Assembly (NCBI RefSeq): GCF_004299785.2
Contig: NZ_CP036246.2
Location: forward strand, 248,001 to 312,000
Length of the DNA: 64,000 nt
Direction of reading: 5' to 3'
Origin: Arcobacter porcinus
GTDB lineage: Bacteria; Campylobacterota; Campylobacteria; Campylobacterales; Arcobacteraceae
Under the pieces are notes generated by a model. It saw only the letters and a program-made list of their open reading frames with translations, searched no databases and was not told the origin of the DNA. Positions 27,420-36,434 of the stretch are shown here, one piece after another; positions within the stretch are counted from its first letter, which is position 1, and every line of letters starts with the position of its first letter. The translations under genes were made by a program, and so were the position numbers.

Positions 27420-28481
27420 TTAGTGAATATCTCTCCATTTTACACCTTTCCATAAGAAAGCAACTATTGCAAAAATTATTGCATAAACAATAAATCTTGG
27501 TCCTAATTCTTCTCTCTCATCTTTTTTAGCGTCACCAATTTCTTCAAGATAAGCAATAACTTGCTCTTGAGACTCTTGATTTAAACCAACTCTTGGCATT
27601 GCAGTACCTTCAAGTAATTTTTGAGGGTCATTTACAAGTTTACCAATATAATCTGGTCCTCTACTAATAATATGTTGAGATAGATCAGGAGGAAGTTTTC
27701 CCATATATTTTGCTATATCATCATGATTTGTAAAAGATAACATAGTTTTATCTTTCATATCTGCATATTGTAAATCGTGACATCTTTGACAAGCATCAAC
27801 ATAAACTTCTTTATTTGTCATCTCTTTTGGAGCAATTGCTTGTAAATATTCAACCATATCAGCTATCTCTTGAGAACTCATCCATCCATAACCTGGCATT
27901 GGGTGAGCAACTGAACCATCTTCAAACTTATGAGATACTTTTGAAGCAAGTACAGGATCTTTTATAAATGCTACTAAAAACTCTTTAGTATAAATTTTAC
28001 CAGAACTACTTAAATCAGGAGGAGTAACACCATATGCAGAACTTAATGTAGCATTATCCATAACTTGTGCAAAACCTTTTGACTCAATACTATGACAAGC
28101 TGTACAGTTTGCGTTTACTAAAGCTTCACCATTTTCTACATTACCTTTTGCATTGATAGCTTCTTGGTTACTTGCCCAAAACTCATTAATAGTTTTTTCA
28201 AAATCTTGAGCTTTTTTTAATTCAGCTTCAGCTGCTTTTACAGCTTTTTCTAAATTTGATTTAGTTTCATCATTTGCTTTTTCTAAAGCTTTTTTTGCAT
28301 CATCTAAATTTGTAATAGCTTTTTCAACATTTTCTTTTGAAGTTTGAGCATCAGCTTCTACAAAATTGAAATTTGCATTTGATACAGATGGGTGCATTTG
28401 AGAGTGAGCAAATGGCTCAACTCCCCAATACATTACTAGTGTAAGAACTACAACTACTGCTAATATCTTTAACTCTCTCAT
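27420..28481 (-). CDS. petC: Diheme cytochrome c1 of the bc1 complex
   Basis: 353-residue c-type cytochrome of ubiquinol:cytochrome c reductase, facing the periplasm. It has an N-terminal membrane anchor (about 5-20) and an Ala/Glu/Lys-rich coiled coil (about 45-105). Two heme-binding CxxCH motifs follow, in VNANCTACHSIESKG and DACQRCHDLQY, with downstream Met-containing PMPGYGWM and MPRVGL as possible axial ligands. A C-terminal membrane helix (FIVYAIIFAIVAFLW) closes it. The two-heme form is the type known from this phylum. petB ends 3 bases upstream. Confidence 0.94.
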   Translation of the reverse strand: MRELKILAVVVVLTLVMYWGVEPFAHSQMHPSVSNANFNFVEADAQTSKENVEKAITNLDDAKKALEKANDETKSNLEKAVKAAEAELKKAQDFEKTINEFWASNQEAINAKGNVENGEALVNANCTACHSIESKGFAQVMDNATLSSAYGVTPPDLSSSGKIYTKEFLVAFIKDPVLASKVSHKFEDGSVAHPMPGYGWMSSQEIADMVEYLQAIAPKEMTNKEVYVDACQRCHDLQYADMKDKTMLSFTNHDDIAKYMGKLPPDLSQHIISRGPDYIGKLVNDPQKLLEGTAMPRVGLNQESQEQVIAYLEEIGDAKKDEREELGPRFIVYAIIFAIVAFLWKGVKWRDIH

Positions 28482-28484
28482 CTT

Positions 28485-29729
28485 TTATCCTCTTCTTTCT
28501 TGATCTTTTTTCGTAATAAATGGAAGTAGAACAAATAGTAGAATAAATGTAATTGCTGCGAAGAATCCTACCCAAGCATTTGTACCTGTTGGAGGAAGTT
28601 TTCCCCAAATTGTTAATACAATTAAATCTGCAACTAAAATCCAGAACCAAATAAAGAACAGTGGTCTTTTGTGTGCTGGTAAAACTTTACTATCTCTATC
28701 TAACCAAGGTAAAACAAAGAAAATACCATTTGCAAATGCAAATGCCATTAAACCTAAATTAAATGCTGAAATTCCAGCAATATCAAAGAAGAAACCTCTT
28801 AGAACCTCATATGACCATAAGAAATACCACTCAGGATAAATATGAGTTGGTGTAACCATTGGATTTGCTGGTTCAAAGTTAATTGGATCCATTGCAAAGC
28901 TATAATGGAAAAATACTAAATAGAAGTAGAAAATTAAGAATATTCCAAGAACTGCTAAATCTTTAGAGATAAATACAGGCCAGAAAGGAATAACTTTTGA
29001 CTCTTTTTTATTTCCTGAAAGATATTTTTGTGCTTCTGCATCATAATCAATATCTTCTGAACTTTGGTTATTAACGTGAGGAATTCTTAATGTATAGAAG
29101 TGTAATCCGATTAATACCATAATTACTATTGGTAATAAGAAAACATGAAGCATAAAGAATCTTGTAAGAGTTGCATCAGCAACGTTAAAATCTCCTCTAA
29201 TCCAAACTACAAGTGCATCACCAATAAAAGGTACTCCACCAAATAAGTTTGTAATAACCATAGCTGCCCAATAAGACATTTGCCCCCAAGGAAGCATATA
29301 CCCAGAGAAACCAGCAGCTGAGAATGTAACAAATAGTAGCATTCCTGAAATCCAAATCATCTCTCTACCTTGTTTATAAGAACCGTAATAGATTCCTGTA
29401 AGCATATGAATATAGATAATTAAGAAAACAACAGAAGCTGCAACACCATGCATATGTCTAAATAACCAACCAAATGCAACTTCTTGCATAATTGTATAGT
29501 TTACAGAGTTGAATGCTAAATTAACATCTGGCTTATAGTACATCATCAAGAATAATCCTGAAATTACTAAAATACCAAAAGTTGTAGCAAGTAGAACACC
29601 CATTGCCCATAAGAAGTTTATATCTTTTGGAATCCAGTATTCTGTCATCATTATTTTATTAAATGCTTTAACATTTAATCTTTGGTCTAACCACTCTCCT
29701 ACAGAGTTAGCTTTTTCAAATTTTGCCAT
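28485..29729 (-). CDS. petB: Cytochrome b of the bc1 complex
   Basis: 414-residue membrane subunit with about eight to nine helices. Heme His ligands are in FRHMHGVAASVVFLIIYIHM and MLHVFLLPIVIMVLIGLHFY. The Qo-site PEWY motif is present in HIYPEWYFLW. It carries electrons between the quinol oxidation and reduction sites. The SD AGGAAGAGC precedes the ATG. It lies between petA and petC, the normal order. Confidence 0.97.
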   Translation of the reverse strand: MAKFEKANSVGEWLDQRLNVKAFNKIMMTEYWIPKDINFLWAMGVLLATTFGILVISGLFLMMYYKPDVNLAFNSVNYTIMQEVAFGWLFRHMHGVAASVVFLIIYIHMLTGIYYGSYKQGREMIWISGMLLFVTFSAAGFSGYMLPWGQMSYWAAMVITNLFGGVPFIGDALVVWIRGDFNVADATLTRFFMLHVFLLPIVIMVLIGLHFYTLRIPHVNNQSSEDIDYDAEAQKYLSGNKKESKVIPFWPVFISKDLAVLGIFLIFYFYLVFFHYSFAMDPINFEPANPMVTPTHIYPEWYFLWSYEVLRGFFFDIAGISAFNLGLMAFAFANGIFFVLPWLDRDSKVLPAHKRPLFFIWFWILVADLIVLTIWGKLPPTGTNAWVGFFAAITFILLFVLLPFITKKDQERRG

Positions 29730-29739
29730 TGCTCTTCCT

Positions 29740-30240
29740 TTATGCCATCATCGCTTCAGCGATTTTTTTGTACTCAGGTCCTTCGTTTCCTAAAACCAAA
29801 GTATTTCCCTCAATTTCAAATGGTGGTAAATCTAAAGGTCTTGGTGGTGGACCAAAAGTTTGTTTACCACTTGCATCGAAAACTCCACCGTGACATGCAC
29901 ATTTCCATTCAGTTTTTTTCCAAGCTGGAATACAACCTAAATGTGTACATAGACCAATAGCAACAGTATATCTATCGTTTGCAACAACTAGATCTCTAGC
30001 ACTATTATCCATATCTTCTGTTTTTTTAAGTACAAAGATTGGTTTACCTCTCCATGTAAATGTTTCTGGTTCACCTGCTTTTAAAGCACTTAAATCAACT
30101 TTAGTAAATCCACCAGCAAGAACGCTAGGAAGTGGATCCCAAACCTGTTTCATCCCGTATAAAGATGCGGCTCCTCCAACTGCAGCAACTGCTACAAAAG
30201 AGTAACCAATAAAATCTCGTCTATTAGTGTTTTTAGACAT
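29740..30240 (-). CDS. petA: Rieske iron-sulfur subunit of the bc1 complex
   Basis: 166-residue protein with a twin-arginine signal-anchor (NTNRRDFIGYSFVAVAAVGG). The Rieske domain has CTHLGC and CACHGG cluster ligands (two Cys and two His) and the PPPRPLDLPPFE loop. It is first in petA-petB-petC. AAAAAAAGGAAG precedes the ATG. An FNR-like box and a -10 lie upstream, see 30278-30319. Confidence 0.97.
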   Translation of the reverse strand: MSKNTNRRDFIGYSFVAVAAVGGAASLYGMKQVWDPLPSVLAGGFTKVDLSALKAGEPETFTWRGKPIFVLKKTEDMDNSARDLVVANDRYTVAIGLCTHLGCIPAWKKTEWKCACHGGVFDASGKQTFGPPPRPLDLPPFEIEGNTLVLGNEGPEYKKIAEAMMA

Positions 30241-30277
30241 ATATGGCTTCCTTTTTTTAAAATTAGAATCGAGGTTG

Positions 30278-30283
30278 ATTGTA
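30278..30283 (-). promoter_or_regulatory. -10 box of petABC
   Basis: TACAAT on the minus strand (plus strand ATTGTA). It predicts a start site near 30271, about 30 bases before the petA ATG, and places the FNR-like box close to -41.5. Confidence 0.5.
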
Positions 30284-30305
30284 TTAAAATATTACTTAAA
30301 GCTTA

Positions 30306-30319
30306 TTGACATACATCAA
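30306..30319 (-). promoter_or_regulatory. FNR/Crp-type binding box before petABC
   Basis: TTGATGTATGTCAA on the minus strand, one base from the FNR consensus TTGATNNNNATCAA. It is centred at 30312.5, about 41 bases above the start predicted from TACAAT, the position of class II activators. Which Crp/Fnr-family protein binds cannot be read from the sequence. Confidence 0.55.
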
Positions 30320-30389
30320 AAAGGCTAATGATTGTGGAATAAAAGTAACACTTTTTTTGAGAATTAGAAGAAAAACTTATCAGAAAATC

Positions 30390-31871
30390 TTAAGATTTTC
30401 TAATAAAACTAATAATATTTTTTTCTATATTGTCTTTTTTTATAACTAAATCATGAATTACTTCAGAATTAAATAGTTCCTTTATTGAGTTTGGTAAAAT
30501 AGCATTGAATTTAGTAGAAATTTCTTCTAGTGCCTCTTTGTCTACGTATTTAATACTATTTTGATTTAATGCATTTAAAACAGTTGGAGAGAATTTTGTC
30601 CACTCAGCTGTTGAGTAAATTACAGTTATTAAATCTTTATCTCTTAACTCTTTATAAGCTTTGATACAAGTTGCAGTATGTGGATCCATTAGATAACCAT
30701 TATCTAAAAAATCTTTAATCGTTTGATTACCAAATGAATCATTACTAAATGTAGCAGAAAAGTATTTTTGTAACTCTTTTGTTTCATCTTGACTCATTGT
30801 AAAAATATTTTTAGAGTTTAAATCCTCCATCAGCTCTTTTGTTCTTTTTGCTCCAAAAAGATCATAAATAACTCTTTCAATATTTGATGATTTTAAAATA
30901 TCCATAGCTGGAGACTTTGTTAGTTTTAAATTTTTATCTCTTATATCATAGATACCTGTATTTATCCATTCTGTTAAAATATTATTTTCATTTGAAGCAA
31001 CTAAAAGTTTTTCAACATTTAATCCCATTTTTTTTGCATAATAAGCACCTAAAACATTTCCAAAATTTCCACTTGGTACTACAAGATATATTTTTTCACC
31101 ATTTTTAATAGCATTTTGTCTTATAAGTTCTAAGTATGACCAAAAGTGATAGATTATTTGAAAAATAATTCTTCCAAAATTTACACTATTTGCAGCACTT
31201 AGTTTGATGTTTTCTTTTTCTAACTCTTGTTTAAAACTATTTGAAGATAAAAGAGATTTGAGTGCATTTTGTGCATCATCAAAGTTTCCTTCTATTCCAA
31301 GTACTTTTAAGTTTTCACCTTTATCACAAACCATTTGAAGTCTTTGAACATCACTTGTTCCTCCATCTGGATATAAGCATACAACTTGAATATTTTTTTT
31401 ATTTCTAAAAGTGCTTAATGCAGCAGGTCCAGTATCTCCACTTGTTGCAGCTAAGATTAAATAGTTCTCATTCTTTTTTTGAGCTAGTGAACTTAAAATT
31501 GAACCAAAAGGTTGTAAAGCCATATCTTTAAAAGCTCTTGTAGGACCATGATACTGCTCATTTACATATAGATCATCTTTTACTTTAACTACTGGACTTG
31601 GATTATTTTTATCATCAAAATTATCATATAAATCTAAAGCTTTTTTTATTTCACTATCTTCAATATCAATTTTAAATGCTTTTAAAATATCAAATGCAAG
31701 TTCTTTATAACTTTTATCTATATGATTTTGTATAAAATCTTTTCCTAAATCTGGTAAATCTTTTGGTACATAAAGACCACCAAAAGATGCACTAGGACTT
31801 AAAATTGCTTCGCTAAAACTAACTTCATTTGCTTTAACTCTATCATTTCCTCTTGTTTCAATAAAACTCAT
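30390..31871 (-). CDS. thrC: Threonine synthase
   Basis: 493-residue PLP enzyme making threonine from O-phosphohomoserine, the product of ThrB at 860-1741. Seen: FIETRGNDRVKANEVSFSEAI, the PLP lysine in GPTRAFKDMALQPFG, AATSGDTGPAALS, PSGNFGNVLGAYYAKKMG and DPHTATCIKAYKEL. This is the longer, enterobacterial/fungal-like form. SD AGGAG precedes the ATG. argB lies 12 bases upstream. Confidence 0.96.
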   Translation of the reverse strand: MSFIETRGNDRVKANEVSFSEAILSPSASFGGLYVPKDLPDLGKDFIQNHIDKSYKELAFDILKAFKIDIEDSEIKKALDLYDNFDDKNNPSPVVKVKDDLYVNEQYHGPTRAFKDMALQPFGSILSSLAQKKNENYLILAATSGDTGPAALSTFRNKKNIQVVCLYPDGGTSDVQRLQMVCDKGENLKVLGIEGNFDDAQNALKSLLSSNSFKQELEKENIKLSAANSVNFGRIIFQIIYHFWSYLELIRQNAIKNGEKIYLVVPSGNFGNVLGAYYAKKMGLNVEKLLVASNENNILTEWINTGIYDIRDKNLKLTKSPAMDILKSSNIERVIYDLFGAKRTKELMEDLNSKNIFTMSQDETKELQKYFSATFSNDSFGNQTIKDFLDNGYLMDPHTATCIKAYKELRDKDLITVIYSTAEWTKFSPTVLNALNQNSIKYVDKEALEEISTKFNAILPNSIKELFNSEVIHDLVIKKDNIEKNIISFIRKS

Positions 31872-31883
31872 ATCTTCTCCTAA

Positions 31884-32783
31884 TCAATCATTTAATAATT
31901 TTTCTATATTTATTCCATTATTTGGATTGTCAACTCTTATAAATTGTGTACCAATTCCATCGCTTGTAAAAAGTTCAAGAAGTATAGAGTGCTCAACTCT
32001 TCCATCAATTATATGTGCTTTATTTACACCATTATGGATAGCTTTTATACAAGAATCAACTTTTGGAATCATTCCACCAGCTATTGTTCCATCTTTTTTA
32101 TAATCTTCAACACTTTTTTTATCTAAAGTTTGGATTAAATTTTTCTCTTTATCTAAAACACCTATTGTATCAGTTAAAAAAATTACTTTTTGAGCTTTAA
32201 CTGCACTTGCAATTTCACAAGCTGCTACATCTGCATTTATATTAAATCCTGGATGATTTGGTTCAAGTGCATCACCAATTGGTGCAATAACAGGAATAAA
32301 ACCTTCACCTAAAAGCTTATTAATCATCTCACCATTTACATAATCAATTTCACCTGTAAATCCAAATTTTCCACCATCTTTTGGACTAGCTTTAATTATT
32401 CCACTATCTTTTCCTGAAATTCCAATAGCTTTTGCTCCATGATGATTTAATAGAGAAGCTATATTTTTATTTATCTCTCCACTTAAAACCATCTCAACAA
32501 CTCTCATACTATCTTTACAAGTTACTCTATATCCATCTACAAATGAAGAAGAGATTTCAAGTTTATTTAATAGTTCAGTAATTCTTGCTCCACCACCATG
32601 AACAACAATAGGTTTAATACCAAGAAGTGTTAATAAAACAATATCTTGAGCAAATTTCTCTTTTAAATCATCACTTGTTTGAGCGCTTCCACCATATTTT
32701 ATAACAATAGTTTTTCCATAAAACTTTTTGAAATAAGGTATTGCATCTATTAAAGTTTGAACTTTTTTATTAGTTTGTGGCAT
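31884..32783 (-). CDS. argB: Acetylglutamate kinase
   Basis: 299-residue amino-acid kinase for the second step of arginine synthesis. Seen: TIVIKYGGSAQTSDDLKEKFAQ (ATP-binding Lys and Gly), VVHGGGARITELL, INADVAACEIASAVKAQK (nucleotide region), and AGGMIPKVDSCIKAIHNGV near the C-terminus. The ATG is preceded by AAGGAAAATA. It shares a strand and likely a transcript with thrC; it diverges from addA. Confidence 0.96.
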   Translation of the reverse strand: MPQTNKKVQTLIDAIPYFKKFYGKTIVIKYGGSAQTSDDLKEKFAQDIVLLTLLGIKPIVVHGGGARITELLNKLEISSSFVDGYRVTCKDSMRVVEMVLSGEINKNIASLLNHHGAKAIGISGKDSGIIKASPKDGGKFGFTGEIDYVNGEMINKLLGEGFIPVIAPIGDALEPNHPGFNINADVAACEIASAVKAQKVIFLTDTIGVLDKEKNLIQTLDKKSVEDYKKDGTIAGGMIPKVDSCIKAIHNGVNKAHIIDGRVEHSILLELFTSDGIGTQFIRVDNPNNGINIEKLLND

Positions 32784-32853
32784 TATTTTCCTTCAAAATA
32801 CTTTGTAAAAATTAAAGCTTAAATTATAACTAAAAATCTCTTTTAAAATGAAA

Positions 32854-32859
32854 TATAGT
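32854..32859 (+). promoter_or_regulatory. -10 box immediately before addA
   Basis: TATAGT ending 10 bases before the addA ATG (32870). A start 6-7 bases on would leave a leader of only a few bases and no SD; see the leaderless finding. Confidence 0.45.
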
Positions 32860-32869
32860 AAAATCTTAT

Positions 32870-35599
32870 ATGGAAAAATATTTAGCATTAAAAGCGAGTG
32901 CAGGAAGTGGTAAAACTTTTGCACTAACTGTAAGATATATTAGTTTATTGTTACTTGGTGCAAAGCCAAATGAGATTCTTACTTTAACATTTACAAATAA
33001 AGCAGCATCTCAAATGAGTGAAAGAATTTTAGATACTTTGCAAAAACTAGGAAGTGATGAGAGTTATTTAGAAGAGATTTCTAAAGTTTCTAAACTAAGT
33101 AGAACTGAAATAATAGATAAAAAAACAAAATTAATTGAACTTTTTACAAATTCAAGTTTGAGTATTTTTACAATAGATAAGTTTGTAAATAAAATTTTAA
33201 AAGAGTTTAGTGGATATATCGGAGTTAGTGATGATTTTGAGATATTAAGTGATGATGAAGAGCTTTTAGGAGATCATTTTTTATCTTCACTTGATGGAAA
33301 AAGATATAAAGATTTGATTGATTTTTCAATATATGAAAAAAAGAAATTTAACTCTATTTTCTCTTTATTTAAATATTTAATTGAGAAAAATGAGAATATA
33401 AACTCAATAGAATTAGATGAAACATTATTTGATAGTTTAAAATCAGAGATTTTAAAAGAAGCATTTAAAATAAAAGATCATTTTTTATCTTGTGAAATTG
33501 CTAGTGTAAGTGCTAAGAAAGCAGTATCTTTTGAAAACTTTGAAGAGTTATTTGCTACAACTTGGATAGAAAAAGAGAGTTTATCTGATTACTCTTATTT
33601 TAAAAAGTGTGCAGATGAGAATATAAATTTAGTTTTTCTAAGATTAAAAGAACTTCTTAAACAATATTATAAAATAAGATCAGCATATAGTCTTAGTAAA
33701 ATCTCAAATTTGTATTTGGCTTTTAAAGAGTTTAAAAGAGAATTTAACAAAAGAAAGAATTATTATGAGTTTAGTGATATTTCAAATATGGTTTATGAAC
33801 TTCTTAGTTCAAAAATAGATAAAGAATTTTTATATTTTAGGTTAGATAGTAAATATAATCATATTTTAATAGATGAATTTCAAGATACATCAATTTTACA
33901 ATATAAAATTTTATATCCATTAATTGAAGAGATAATTTCAAGTAGTAGTGATAAATTTAAAACATTTTTTTATGTTGGAGATCCAAAGCAGAGTATATAT
34001 AGATTTAGAGGTGGAAATAAGAAGTTATTTGATTATGTATTAGAACAAAACAATCAAATAGTTTTAGATAGTTTAAATACAAATTATAGATCGCATAAAG
34101 TTTTAGTAGATTTTGTAAATAGTAGTTTTTTATCTTTAGCAAATTACTCTTATCAAGAGCAAAATAGCATAAAAACAGGTGGATATATTGAGGTTTTTGA
34201 AGATGAAGAGCTTTTAAATGAAGATAAATTTGTAAACATCAAAAATAAAATTAAAGAACTTCTAAAAGAGGGAATTAGTGAAAATGATATAGCAATTTTA
34301 TGTTATACAAATAGCGATGTTTTAGAACTTTATTACTATTTAAAAGAGAATATAAAAGAGATAAAAATACGAACTGATATGAGTTCAAAACTAATAAATG
34401 CACAAAATGTAAAAGCTATAATAAATTTAATTAAATATCTTTATTTTAAAGAGGAGATTTATAAAGAGAATTACAACGCTTTAATTGGAAAAAATCTTAA
34501 TAGTTTTGTAGATATTAATTTTTGTTTTGAAGAAAAATCAGTTTATGAAATTGTACATACTTTAGCATATAAATATGACTTAATGGATGAAAATTTAGTT
34601 CAGCTTTTAGGAAATCTAAACTCTTATAAAAGTATTGTAGAGTTTGTTTATAATATTGATAAATTAGAAACAAGTATTGAAAATAGTGAAAATAGTGGTT
34701 TACAAATTCTTACAATTTTCAAATCAAAAGGTTTGGAATTTCATACAGTTATAGTTCTTGATAGAGTTAAAAGAAAGAGTTATGATAGAAGTTCACTTCT
34801 TTTTTCATATAAGAATATAGAATTAGAAAATATATATTATAAGATAAAAGGATATGAAAATTTTGATGAAGATTATAAAAAAGCTTTAGAAGATGAAAAA
34901 TATTTAGTTGAAGATGATGAAAAAAATGTTCTTTATGTAGCTCTTACAAGAGCAAAATGCAATATGATTATATTTAAAAAACCAAAATCATCAGCTTTTG
35001 ATATTTTTAATTTTAGAGATATCAAAAATGGGGAGTTGATTAAAAGTAAGCTCATAGAGAAAAAAGATGATATTTTAAAAGTTGAATATAAAGCACTTAA
35101 TTTAGGAAAACAAGAACAAAAGATAAAACAAGAACTAGATTTTAATGAGAATTATCTAAGAGCAAAATATATAGGACTTGCTACTCACTATGTTCTTGAA
35201 ATGATGAATGATTTTACTATTGATGAATTAGAATATACTTTAAAACTTGCAAAGAGTAGATATCTTAGTTTTTTAGAAAATGAAGAGTTTGATAAGATTA
35301 GAATATTAGTTTTAAATTTAATAGAAGATGATAGATTTATTGAGCTTATTAAGAATAAAGATAAATTTGGTGAGCAATCAATTATGTATAATGAAGAGCT
35401 AAAGATTATTGATTTACTTCTTTATAAAGATGGTGTTTATACGATTATTGATTATAAAACAACAAGCGAAGAGTTGAATTCGCATAAAAATCAAGTAAGT
35501 TACTATAAAAAAGCAGTTGAAGATATTTTTAATACTAAAAATGTAGAAGCATATTTAATATATTTAAAAGAAGAAAGTATAAATATAATAAAGATATAA
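32870..35599 (+). CDS. addA: AddA/RecB-like helicase-nuclease
   Basis: 909-residue UvrD-type protein for double-strand break processing. The Walker A motif is at the extreme N-terminus (ALKASAGSGKTFALTVRY), then LTFTNKAASQM, ILIDEFQDTS (Walker B), FYVGDPKQSIYRFRGG and LTIFKSKGLEFHTVIVLD-type motif V, and VLYVALTRAK (motif VI). The C-terminal nuclease shows IDLLLYKDGVYTIIDYKTT, the RecB-type D..DYK active site. It is shorter than Bacillus AddA, as usual in this phylum. The partner addB is not in the window. No SD is visible before the ATG. Confidence 0.9.
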   Translation: MEKYLALKASAGSGKTFALTVRYISLLLLGAKPNEILTLTFTNKAASQMSERILDTLQKLGSDESYLEEISKVSKLSRTEIIDKKTKLIELFTNSSLSIFTIDKFVNKILKEFSGYIGVSDDFEILSDDEELLGDHFLSSLDGKRYKDLIDFSIYEKKKFNSIFSLFKYLIEKNENINSIELDETLFDSLKSEILKEAFKIKDHFLSCEIASVSAKKAVSFENFEELFATTWIEKESLSDYSYFKKCADENINLVFLRLKELLKQYYKIRSAYSLSKISNLYLAFKEFKREFNKRKNYYEFSDISNMVYELLSSKIDKEFLYFRLDSKYNHILIDEFQDTSILQYKILYPLIEEIISSSSDKFKTFFYVGDPKQSIYRFRGGNKKLFDYVLEQNNQIVLDSLNTNYRSHKVLVDFVNSSFLSLANYSYQEQNSIKTGGYIEVFEDEELLNEDKFVNIKNKIKELLKEGISENDIAILCYTNSDVLELYYYLKENIKEIKIRTDMSSKLINAQNVKAIINLIKYLYFKEEIYKENYNALIGKNLNSFVDINFCFEEKSVYEIVHTLAYKYDLMDENLVQLLGNLNSYKSIVEFVYNIDKLETSIENSENSGLQILTIFKSKGLEFHTVIVLDRVKRKSYDRSSLLFSYKNIELENIYYKIKGYENFDEDYKKALEDEKYLVEDDEKNVLYVALTRAKCNMIIFKKPKSSAFDIFNFRDIKNGELIKSKLIEKKDDILKVEYKALNLGKQEQKIKQELDFNENYLRAKYIGLATHYVLEMMNDFTIDELEYTLKLAKSRYLSFLENEEFDKIRILVLNLIEDDRFIELIKNKDKFGEQSIMYNEELKIIDLLLYKDGVYTIIDYKTTSEELNSHKNQVSYYKKAVEDIFNTKNVEAYLIYLKEESINIIKI

Positions 35600-35600
35600 A

Positions 35601-35633
35601 AAAAGGAGAAGGCTATAAAAACCTTCTCCTTTA
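35601..35633. terminator. Bidirectional terminator
   Basis: AAAGGAGAAGG (35602-35612) and CCTTCTCCTTT (35622-35632) with a 9-base loop. It separates convergent addA and atpB. Confidence 0.85.
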
Positions 35634-35660
35634 AAAGAAAATTAGAATTAACTAAAGTTC

Positions 35661-36344
35661 TTAGTGTTCTTCTTCCATCATTATTGAACCAGCAATATAA
35701 ACATAAGTAAGAATACAAAAAATAAATGCTTGTAGAACACCCATTACAGCTAAAAGGAAAAATCCTGGTAATGGTAAAATCCAAGGTACTAGCATTAAAA
35801 GTACCATTAAGAACATATCATCTCCTCTTACTGAACCAAATAACCTAAAAGATAATGAGATTATTCTTGAGAAGTGAGAGATAATTTCTATTGGGAACAT
35901 TAAAGGAGCTAAAATTGGTAGAGGTCCCATAAAGTGTTTAAAATAGTTTATAACACCATTTGTTTTTATACCTAAGTAGTTGTAGTAAACAAATACCATA
36001 ATAGCTAAAGCTGCTGTAAAGTTAATATTACTTGTTGGAGCTTCAAAACCTGGAATAACTCCAATCATATTACTAACAAAAATAATTAAAGCTAGTGTTC
36101 CAATAAGTGGCATATATCTTCTTGCATTTTGTTCACCCATAGAGTCTCTACCCATTGCAATAATTCCACCTACAAATGCTTCCATAACATTTTGGCTTCC
36201 TGTTGGAACTAGTTGAAGCCTTCTTGTAGCTAATATTGAAACTACAAAAATAATTAGAACTACTAAAGCTAGGTGAGATAGAATAATCCACTCTTGTCCG
36301 TGCCCTCCAATAGTTCCTAAGAATGTAAACAATCTTCCTTCCAT
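35661..36344 (-). CDS. atpB: ATP synthase F0 subunit a
   Basis: 227-residue inner-membrane subunit with about five to six helices that forms the proton path against the c ring. The essential arginine region is visible in SLSFRLFGSVRGDDMFL, where the family more often has RLFGNxxGHxxL. The N-terminal LFTFLGTIGGHGQEWIILSH and EAFVGGIIAMGRDSMG are typical. It is encoded apart from the other ATP synthase genes, as I recall for this phylum. SD AAGGAAGAAA precedes the ATG. Confidence 0.95.
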   Translation of the reverse strand: MEGRLFTFLGTIGGHGQEWIILSHLALVVLIIFVVSILATRRLQLVPTGSQNVMEAFVGGIIAMGRDSMGEQNARRYMPLIGTLALIIFVSNMIGVIPGFEAPTSNINFTAALAIMVFVYYNYLGIKTNGVINYFKHFMGPLPILAPLMFPIEIISHFSRIISLSFRLFGSVRGDDMFLMVLLMLVPWILPLPGFFLLAVMGVLQAFIFCILTYVYIAGSIMMEEEH

Positions 36345-36434
36345 TTTCTTCCTTTTTTCTTTTCTACGAATACTAAATTATGTGACGATTATAATATTAA
36401 TTTTCTAAAATCTATATAAATAAATAAAATTAAT

